This document shows, piece after piece, positions 55,305 through 64,000 of a stretch of 64,000 nt of DNA (position 1 is the stretch's first letter; the number at the start of each line of letters is the position of its first letter). The stretch comes from Hexactinellida sp. DTS-2022. Lineage: Eukaryota; Porifera; Hexactinellida. A program made the translations under genes and the position numbers. Location: contig JAPNXP010000008.1 in assembly GCA_028753945.1 (NCBI GenBank), positions 2,480,001-2,544,000 of the forward strand. Reading direction: 5' to 3'. The notes under the pieces were generated by a model. It saw nothing but the letters and a program-made list of their open reading frames with translations. It was not told the origin of the DNA and did no database searches.

Positions 55305-56130
55305 GGATGGACAAACTTCCGAGCTACATATTTTCAGATGTGCAACTAGGTTGAAAGGGTATGCCATGTCTATCAAGTAGATTGGAAGCCTATTTGGGAA
55401 CAATAAATAGTATTTAATCAGGAGAATAATAATCAAGAAATCTAGACTAAAATCTATTCGCGTTAATTTAATGTATATGAAAATGTTCAGCTCCAATTCG
55501 CGTTAATTTCATGGCGCGTTAATTTCCTATAATAAGGTACTTGTAAAGATCAACTAATAAATAAGAGTAAAATATCGTTATGTAGCTTACCATCGTTAAA
55601 GGACTTGCATGAAAATGTGAAGGTCTCACATTTCTAAGTTGACAATTACAATCCAAGTTTGCTCTTGAACTTATTAATCCTAAAGAAACCATGAATTTAG
55701 AATTTACAAATGTCAAGTTCAATAATATGAGGGCTCTTCATATTATTGAACTCAACTTTATAAAAATTATAATATTGATTAGTATAAATTAAAAATACAC
55801 AGATAATGTTGCTCGTCAATTTTACCAATTATATTCTGAGAGCCCAATAAATTAACCTTCACGCCTAATGAATCCTAGTGAAGAACTACAATAGACGATT
55901 CATTATTTCGGTGGCGTTGTTCTTGAACCGTCCATTCTTGAAATATTGGCATGTGGCTAATTTCTTGGTACCACCAATTTTCAGTTTGTAATACGCACTG
56001 CCCCATACAAAACTAATTTGTTTTTAGACATGTGAGAAGCAAATTAAATATTTTCCTATGAACGAAGCAATTAAGAATACAAGGAAATTATAAGCGCAAA
56101 GATTAAAATTATCTAGATCAAAGTTGATTA
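55305..56130. other. no gene seen
   Basis: SMG1 intron. ATATTATTGAACT occurs in both orientations at about 55723-55752. Nothing else recognised. Confidence 0.4.
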
Positions 56131-56136
56131 GCACGC

Positions 56137-56488
56137 GTATTGCGTATAATACCCATTATACGCAATACACTATACATCAGTACGCATTATACGTTAAATC
56201 TATGATCACCAAGTGGGTTTTCGAAGAAATTAGTAGGATATTTTTTATTTTATAGTAAATACAAGATGATAACAAATAAAAAATTTGTACTATCAGACTA
56301 TAATATGAGTGGATTAACGATAAAATAATAACAATTAAACTGAAAGTTGTTCAAAGCTAATTTCATCAGCGCGATATTATAAGTAAGGTATATGTATAAT
56401 ACGTATTACATTATATACTTATCCAATAAAAGACGTAATAAAGAAGAATTAATTTAAAGACTATCTAGATATAGTCTTTAAATTAATT
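56137..56488. repeat. two perfect hairpins
   Basis: 56137-56150 pairs with 56155-56168 (14 bp, GTATTGCGTATAAT, loop ACCC). 56447-56464 pairs with 56471-56488 (18 bp, AATTAATTTAAAGACTAT, loop CTAGAT). Imperfect dyads of TATACG / CGTATA type lie between them, so this may be a palindrome-rich MITE of about 350 bp. Confidence 0.7.
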
Positions 56489-56830
56489 ATAGAGATAAAG
56501 TCAGAAGATCACAGTTTCAACTCAAAATAATAGCGATGATCTCATAAACTGTTTATTTTATATATTTATGAGAAAGGAAATTTCAGGAAATTTTCGTCTT
56601 ACATCACTTGAATAGTCAGTTTATTCCAAATACATTAGATTTGACACATTTGTCTGCAGATACAAATGTATAATATTAACCTTTGAAATCTATAGAATAA
56701 ATTCGAATATCACACATAATCGGTGCCAAAATATGATCTTCAAAGTCTTTAGTAATTTTTTGATGCATGGCAAGATATCAAGAGGTCCTCAATGAAGGAT
56801 TCAAAAAGTCATTTCTTGCGACACACTACT

Positions 56831-56974
56831 CATTGCCGGCGCCACGTATTATGAGGTGTGGCAGTAGTGGGTGTCCACTGATAGTCTAGTGGGTGTCAGT
56901 GTACAAGCACCGCTTCATTTCCTTGAGGCAGTGGGTGTCCGGACACCCAGGACACCCCCGGTGGCGCCGGACCT
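56831..56974. mobile_element. GC-rich short element (144 bp)
   Basis: CATTGCCGGCGCCACG at the left, GGTGGCGCCGGACCTG at the right, imperfect inverses; GTGGGTGTCC repeats inside. No clean duplication of the flanks. Confidence 0.6.
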
Positions 56975-57252
56975 GCGTACTCAATAAACATATTATTCAA
57001 TCAGAAATCTAAACAAATCAATAGTCTCCAATAATTATATTAACAAAACCTACTTTCATTTGATAAATAAATCAACTAAATAAACGTAAACAATATCCTA
57101 CTCAATATAAGACCTAACAATGAAAGTTAGGTAGGAAATTCAAATTCTGATAGTATTAATAATATTAGACCAATTAATCACTTGAACTTCTTTGTGCCAA
57201 AGCTAATACTAACAATACTAATACACAAATACAAAACCTGTCTATTATGAAT

Positions 57253-59047
57253 GGTGGAACTTTCGTCGCCCAATGTTTAGTTAATGTAATTAAAAAATTT
57301 AGTTGAGGGAAACAGTGAACTGTATAATAATTAACTAGATAGGAAATGAGGATATAATAATTAAATAGGAAATTAAAATAAAATAATTAGAAACATGCAA
57401 ATATTACTTAGAACGTAAAATTATGAGCGATGCCTCTTAAATACGTTATGGTATCTCGATTTTGATAATTTGATACTAAATTAAACAGTCTTCAGTCTTT
57501 CCTTACTAAATTTGAATTGTTTAGGTATAACTCACTCTCCAATTTTGCATATTTAGCGTCTTGAAGCGATTGTTCCCGTTGCAAGTAATTCATCAATTTA
57601 GGGAAACTTGGATGATGAATAGAAATGCCAGATAGGAATACGTTATGCCATCCCTCAGCATAATTGTTTGTCCTAGCTGTTAGATTCAATACGCGTGCAT
57701 GCATATTCCAAAACCTCATTGGAAATGGAGGAAGCCTTCTAGTTTTGTCAGGTAACTTTTGCCGACGTAATTTGTTTCAAAATAGTTTGCTACTTCTATT
57801 GCAGCTTGCGGAAATTCACCCATTAGTAAAGTGAAACAATCACATACTTAATTTTCAGGAACAAATGCGAGACTGGGAAGCATTCTCATATATATAGCGA
57901 ACTCTGGATCTTCCACATACTGTGTTGTTAGCCCCAATGATTGTATTTTCCTGTAGATATTTTGGGAAAATGAAAGAAACAACCAGATACTACAGCAATG
58001 AATTGTTCCTCCAATGCATTGATTGCTGCTTTTTCGAAATCTACCATTATATACGCTGGATTCAATTCTAGTTCATTCTCTAATAACTTTCTGAACATCC
58101 TGTTGTGAGTAAATTCGTTTTTGTATGTCAGCAGTGCATATATGCAAGGGAAGATAAACCCATCTTTTTCGGCATGAATGGCATAGTTGATAGAACTGTT
58201 GAGGTGCTACTTTAAATGTTCCATCGGCATTCCAACTTTGAGATGCCGAGAGAATTGAACCCATTTTAGGTGTGCCAAACATAAGTAATCTGTTGTTATC
58301 TCCAAAACCTGAGTCAAACAGTAAAACGGTTCACCCTTTGAAGTTACTTTGTACTGATCGAGAATTTGTAACTCAGAAGCAAATGCTGGATTAGCCAAAC
58401 TTTCGGGACCATTTTTATGCTTACGAATTGTTCATTTAATCGAATCGGGTTTCGGCAGTTGGACAAGGGTTGAAGTCTCCATCGTTGCAACGCCAGAAGC
58501 GAAAATAGATCGAGTACTTTCCTCGGAATTTTGGCTAGCACGTTCCTTCATTTGGTTGTAGCCTTTCAGCATTTCAATGCGTGGTTTGTCAGATCTATGC
58601 GTGTGACTTTCTTGAATCTCTATAATATCAATAAGGTTCACGATGGCTAATTCATGGCTGGTGGTCAATCGTGCTTTGCATTGCCCGCGTTTCTCACACA
58701 CCTTAGTGCTGGAATTCTTCAGTAGCTATATTTAAAGTATCAATGAATCCGAATATAACAAGTTTATTTTTACCTCTCTTGCTTCGGATTGTTTCGGCAA
58801 TTAAAGGAGATGCCATATGGAAGAATAAATAAAATATTATACGTAGAATCAGGAAGATGTAAACATGCCATTTATAAACCATTTTATATTGATCAAGATC
58901 AATAGTATATTCACACTTGATAGTGTTAATAATAAATAGAAGCAATATCAATAAGTGTAAATCAATAATTTAGACAAAACTTCCTAGGACCAAGACAAAT
59001 TTAGGGGTAAAAGTTCCGGCGACGAAAGTTCCAGCGACGAAAGTTCC
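57253..59047 (-). mobile_element. second MULE, decayed
   Basis: Outer repeats: GGTGGAACTTTCGTCGCC at 57253 and GGCGACGAAAGTTCC plus CAGCGACGAAAGTTCC at 59018-59047, inverted. Length about 1.8 kb, filled by one transposase remnant on the minus strand. A target duplication was not settled (tattatgaat / tattatctat-like flanks). Confidence 0.7.
57490..58850 (-). pseudogene. MULE transposase with FLYWCH-like zinc finger
   Basis: The minus strand reads IRSKRGKNKLVIFGF (about 58810), then CEKRGQCKARLTTSHELA and ESHTHRSDK (58700-58590), a FLYWCH-type finger that binds DNA. VQLPKPDSIKRTIRKHKNG (about 58450) follows, then SWNADGTFKVAPQQFYQL (first catalytic Asp, about 58225) and MVDFEKAAINALEEQF (second Asp, about 58040). 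GCFFHF (about 57990) and RTNNYAEGWHNVFLSG (about 57670-57620) complete the MULE core. Five or more frame changes show decay. No RING finger is seen at its C-terminus, unlike the MULE at 27440-30959. Confidence 0.85.
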
Positions 59048-59817
59048 GTTTACCGTTTATTATCTATAGGCCATATACCGGTTAACTTTAAACCATTCAC
59101 AAACCCTATTCTTGAGTCAGTAGAAATTTCCAGAACTCTATTGTAAGATTGACAAAACAAAATTCAGCACAGTGGCACACCCCCTGGAATTAGGAAATAT
59201 TTACAATCTTATAAAATATCCAAACGTACTCTATCTGATAGAGCATTGTATAATATCTAAGGTTGCAGTTAAATTTTCTCGAAACAATACAGCTTCTTGG
59301 AATAATAAGACTCCAAACTCGTCTTAACGACAACTAATTTCAATTGGAATTTATTGATTGAAAAAACACAATTATTATTTGATAATATTATAGTGTGAAA
59401 TGTAAAGACAGCATGTTATTGAAAGATCTCAAGGCTGTATAACTAGTAACATTTGCAGGAATGTTGATGATATAAAAGAATAGCTCAGTATCTAACGTAT
59501 ATTTTCATTGTTACTATCGCTATTTTTGGAAAAAATATTTTCTGCATTATCACAAAGTCGAACCTTAAGAACTTCATCTGTCGTCCTCTGTCAACTTTAC
59601 ACGCAAGTTTTATTTTATAATATTTTAATCTCCATTTGATGAGACTATTACCTTGTGGTCTGAAGTGGCCTGAAAAATTTATGATCATTTCAATTTCATT
59701 ACCAAACATAAATTGCCCATATTTCGCATGTCAAAATATAATATAAAATATTGTGGTCCTTTAAAATTTGTAATTTAATCCTAATAAATTGGATTAAATT
59801 ATGGATTTTACATTATA
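59048..59817. other. no gene seen
   Basis: AT-rich SMG1 intron sequence. Confidence 0.4.
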
Positions 59818-60155
59818 CTAGCGCGCTTCGCTTGATAGGTCGCTTCACGGCAGAACACAACCACACACCAACCGCCTCGAGGTTGGTGTGTGCTTTACAA
59901 TACCTCTAACATTTATTATAAAGCGTAAATAGGCCTAAATAGTCAATTTTAACAATGTGGGATTTTAGTGATTACGTCATCATCCGACAATGAGTAAATA
60001 TATTGGCAATCTGGTGTGACCAACGTGTCCGCATCATTAATGTACATGTTCTATTAAATTTTCATATTTTTCTCTCTTAGACGGGGCGAATTATGTGCGA
60101 TTAAGTTAATTTCCAGGGTTCTCGAAATGTGACAATGACGTCATAAATTTCACAC
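59818..60155 (-). mobile_element. Helitron-like copy, 5'-truncated
   Basis: On the minus strand it ends GCGAAGCGCGCTAG before T, preceded by the strong dyad CACACACCAACC / GGTTGGTGTGTG. It shares the core with 12609-13811 but lacks the 512-bp insertion, serving as its near-empty site. The TCTATACTATT end is lost at about 60155. Confidence 0.68.
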
Positions 60156-62988
60156 CTGAAACGATAGAATAATTCTGATTGACCAAATGATTCCTTGGGG
60201 TCGAATTCCCATGGGTCAATAATATAGTTTATAATGTTATCTGCAACATAAATGCCTAGTTCCAGGTTTGGGCTGTTTCGTGCCACTGTGTTCAGTTTGT
60301 CATGTAAACCTCTTTTCGTGGTAAACCTTTATAGAAAGGGACTAGTGACTCACGTTGATTTGATGAAATACTATTTCTTGAGAACTCTAATACAAGAGTT
60401 ATGTTTGATATACTTCATTGATCAATTGAGTCTCATACAAGCGCTAGCTAAAATCATTTCTAATAAAGCTCTGAAAGAATGTGGTACATAGTTCTCTTGG
60501 CATTCACAAACAATTTCTATATCAAATGACTCTTTTATGCTCAATAAGCCTGGAAGAATTATGTTGGTAGCTATATAATCTACCATAATTCTCAGAAGTA
60601 CTTGAGCCATTATTACTTACCAATAATAGCACCAGTTAGATTAAGATAATTACATAATAAAAATAATGAAAAGGTTCACCTAATATTGGAGAAATTATTG
60701 AAGGATTATAGATGTTATAATACCGAAACAAATAATCTAAGGGGCTAGCCAGCCAAAATTAACTAAGCAAGAATATGAAATAATTCAAACATTGATCGAC
60801 AATTGATATTTAGTTTGTTTCTGAAAGTATATCCGAACTCAGTGCCCACAATAGAGAAAAACAAAGGAGATTAGATACGGTTATTTTCTAGGGGTAAATA
60901 AATACGAATGTTCGTTCGAAATTAATGAAGTAAATTTGTTCCTTTCGAAACGAATATTCGTTTAATAAATTTGGCCAACGAAATGACTCTGTTTAGGATT
61001 GGGGAGATCGTAAATATAATTCCTAGACTAGCGGAGTATAATAATTAACTTATATCAAAAAAAAAATTGTCCAACTGTAATTGAGTATTTAATTTAATGC
61101 TTAGTCATTAAAACGAACTAATATTCGTTTAGAAAAAGTTTAGTTCGTCACATTCAGAAAAATCGCGTCAGCCATAGTTATCAATCACATTTACCTTTGC
61201 TATGGAAATATTTTCTCCAAATACAGAATGATGTAAATTAAATGCAACGAATCAAACAAAATAATCGCTATGACTGCATCTGAATATATTATCCATTGAT
61301 ACATCCAGCGATTTCCATCGGATACTAATTTTTAGACACCCCAATAATTCTGTTGTGACTTCAATTCAGCCATGTGAAGCTGATCAGCCTTTAAAAATAG
61401 TACATTGTGGCAAATGCTTTACTTTGATCTTGAAAATGCGCAATTCGACCAAATTTTGAACGATATTAAATCAATTAAATTATCACTAGTTGAAACAATA
61501 AATTTGATTTCACAGGTTCACTGTATCTCAAGTTTGAGGAAACAAAGGAACTTGGGCACCACTAAAGCAGAAACTAAGGCAAAAACTACAAATAAAATCG
61601 AGAACATCTGTTGGGAATTGGAGTAGCTTACAACAAACTCCTGAATCATATAGTAAAGAGAAGATTGTCAGAATCAGTAAATAAAATGGGCAGCAATCTA
61701 AAGACACGAATGGGATATGGAGTTGGCGGTTCAAGGTTTCACCAAGTATATACTGTATAGTAAGCCAATCAAAAAGATATTTCAACGAAGTTATATTTTA
61801 TTGGATTGAAGAAACTGCAACAACCAATTCTACAGTAGTTTAAAACGGATTTTGTAGTTAGTATTATGAGCCTATAAGTTATCGCCAATATGGAATATTT
61901 TAATTTTGGCCATATTTTAATTTTTGTATGGCTTCATTTTCGTCATCATCAAAATTAATATATATATATTTTTTACATTTTATGAATTAAAAATTTAAAT
62001 ATACTAAACATAATTCTTTAAGTAAAACGGTTATTTATTGGACTATGTGGGGATATTAAGGACCCTAATTTCGTACTCCAGATCACAAATAGGCTCCCTA
62101 CAACTTAGATGTGGGTCAAGTTGACACATGCAAATTATTTGATCAATATAACCCCACAGTGCACTCAAAAATAAATAAAGCCAATTATACCATTCGCTAC
62201 GTATCGAATGATATAAACATTGAAACACCCAGATCACCCAACAATGATGTATGTTGGTAAAGCAGGCTGTACTGGCCGAAACATTCCACAACGCCCTAAA
62301 TTTCTCAATTGCATAGAATCGAATAACATCTGAATTACAAACACACATGGGAAATCCGGAAACATATACCCCCCAACCACTTCCGAATCGCATCAAAAAC
62401 TACCACTCAGTTGGAGACAAGTGGGCAAAGCGGTACAGAAAGGGCTGTTTTTACCACTGAAGACAAATTAGAACTGACATAGTAATACATTATCATATTG
62501 GTGGATGGACTATTCATTAAAAGATACCCCGGTGGGACGTCAATTGTAAACCACATTTTTGGAGGTTGGGTCTGTTCAGATATGGCCAAAACCTACCCAT
62601 GATTAGCTGATAGTTAATCTTAATGCTGATAAAGCAATATTGATAATATGGGAGTTGCTAATAAGCTAACTTCACTGCATATTTAGTAATATTATAATAT
62701 AAAGCAATTGTCGTCTTGCCACTTATGATCATTCTAAATCGACTACGGCAGAGAGTAGTAACGGTCAAAGAGACTCGTTTCCCTGTTCCGATTTTTCGGC
62801 AACATGCCAGAACTAAAGTAAAAAAAACTTTCGTATTCAATTTGACAAATTTGATACAGTGTACCTAAATTTAGAGCTCTGTTTTGGGTCGAACCACTTT
62901 GGCCGTATCACATTTGCAAGCGCTTAGACCGTCTAAGTCGAAGGAGAACATTTGAAGATAAGAGCCTTAAACAACGAAAACGTTGCAC
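60156..62988. other. no recognised gene; palindromic repeat
   Basis: 60890-61155 repeats CGAATATTCG / ACGAA(C)TATTCGTTT words after TAGGGGTAAA, like 37971-38060, and may be a decayed MITE. A 117-codon minus-strand frame at 62396-62043 is Cys/Trp-rich and matches nothing recalled. No SMG1 exon was found here. Confidence 0.4.
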
Positions 62989-63070
62989 TTAATAACATTT
63001 CAAAGAATTAATAGTATCTAAAATAGAAAATACACCAAAATGTAATAATAATTGAATTAATTGTACATAC

Positions 63071-63982
63071 GTATTCAAGAGATTTTCTTTAATTAGCACT
63101 CTAAATATCTTAGAAATATCCAAGCGGATACTTTGTTCTCTGCAATAGGTAAGTGCCAGAAGAAGAATAGCGGTTGTATTCAAAACTTGATTGCAATTAA
63201 GACTTGAGAGAGAAGAAGACAATGGTGCCAATATTTCAAGAAACCATCGCAAAAGTAATTGAATAAGATCAAAATTAAGAAAAAAATTCTTAAGCAAGTA
63301 CTGAAAAGTATAAAATATTTCACATAAGGTAACATATTGTAAAGGGAAAAACATATAGTTCGAAGCATCTAAATGTTCCTCTTGGTTCAAGTTTGTTTGA
63401 AGGGTAGTTGTAGAAGTTATCGATGGATCTAAAAAGTGTTCAAATCGCAAAGAAATATTATACAAAGCATGAAAAGCAGAAAAGTGATAGGAAGGGTATT
63501 TCAAACGTGACTGAAGAACAGATGAGAGAAATTTATAAATCTTGTGGAAAGTGGGCAACAAATTCAAATTTGAAATCGAAGCAAAAAGAGATACTACATC
63601 GAAATGGAAAGAGCAATCATTTACCTTATCAATGATTAATGTAGAATCGACACAATCGTCGATAAAACTATCATTTACAGCACTAAGAGGATATGAATTA
63701 AGAATTTGACTTCTATATCCAGAATTACTCTGACATAAAGTTCCTTCCAAGACAGAATAAATGCTGTTAGACTGAACAAGAGGCAAATAAGAGATAATAT
63801 TAGTTTCATCACAAAATTGTGAAATTAGGGAGAATGTTTCTTCTAAATCTTTCAAAACAGCATCAACCAACTCCTTAATTAAAAGAGGTAAGTGACATTT
63901 GAATATTGACAGATAAAGATTGATAATTGATTTGGAAAGAACAGAAGTTCGAATTTGTTGATTAGAGAAACGAACTGAGTAC
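63071..63982 (-). CDS. SMG1: SMG1-like kinase, internal exon A
   Basis: 912 nt between acceptor GCATTTTCAG (63983-63992) and donor GTATGTAC at 63070. It reads YSVRFSNQQIRTSVLSKS at the start, where human SMG1 (recalled) has LRYHKEKEVVAVAHAVYQ. LIKELVDAVLKDLEETFSL corresponds to LILGEMTCALNNLLHSL; YHFSAFHALYNISLRFEHF to HFPAIQYAVLYTLYSH; and FFLNFDLIQLLLRWFLEIL to NLNQDTRKLLMTWALEAA. All are HEAT-like helices of the N-terminal solenoid. The first base and last two bases are split codons. The gene continues upstream beyond the window edge. Confidence 0.87.
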
Positions 63983-64000
63983 CTGAAAATGCATTGAACT

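Noticed and set aside
62043..62396. 117-codon minus-strand open frame
   Set aside because: Odd composition (Cys, Trp, Tyr), no recognised motif and no splice context. Left unassigned.
62650..62830. Possible tRNA-like sequence
   Set aside because: No cloverleaf could be folded by eye and no A/B box pair was convincing.

Overview
The window looks like AT-rich (roughly two-thirds A+T) nuclear DNA of an invertebrate animal. Genes are split by introns with GT..AG borders, long stretches carry no gene, and nearly everything else is transposon debris. The lineage cannot be named from this alone. The main host gene diverges strongly from its vertebrate relatives, so a fast-evolving invertebrate is likely (inference). 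There are no bacterial-style operons, rRNA genes, convincing tRNAs or CRISPR arrays.

Host genes. The minus strand carries the middle part of an SMG1-like gene (PI3K-like kinase of nonsense-mediated mRNA decay). Four exons are clear (63982-63071, 36992-36695, 32885-32653, 32553-31782) and one 63-nt exon is tentative (54037-53975). Reading phases agree across every junction proposed. They cover HEAT/solenoid sequence before the FAT and kinase domains, so both ends of the gene lie outside the window or are unseen. A second minus-strand coding unit with four exons and very short introns (27178 to about 25729) lies in the direction SMG1 should continue but does not read as SMG1. Its product is not recognised.

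Mobile DNA, left to right. 0.3-5 kb: a KRBA2-like integrase remnant, a pogo-like MITE and a hAT derivative. 8.2-14.2 kb: more hAT elements, including a three-level nest (hAT containing a Helitron-like element containing a second Helitron-like element). 14.8-19.5 kb: THAP/P-element transposase remnants and further MITEs. 19.7-22.6 kb: hAT-type MITEs, two of them neighbours of one family, plus an integrase fragment. 27.4-31.0 kb: a Mutator-like element (MULE) with FLYWCH-like, DDE and C-terminal RING parts, carrying an intact DD34E Tc1 element inside it. 33.4-36.1 kb: hAT MITE, Cys-rich repeat-gene fragment, pogo-like MITE, integrase fragment. 38.8-41.7 kb: a decayed THAP/P-type transposase. 42.8-45.7 kb: a decayed hAT transposase gene split by a MITE. 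46-49 kb: MITEs, one inside a Helitron-like copy. 50-55 kb: integrase remnant, hAT MITEs, another Helitron-like copy. 57.2-59.1 kb: a second decayed MULE with a FLYWCH-like finger.

The clearest pattern is that several hAT-type MITE families are confirmed by 8-bp target duplications visible in the sequence, and most of them carry their own short, often palindromic, repeated motif just inside the ends. Comparisons with known proteins are from memory of the families; no database search was run.
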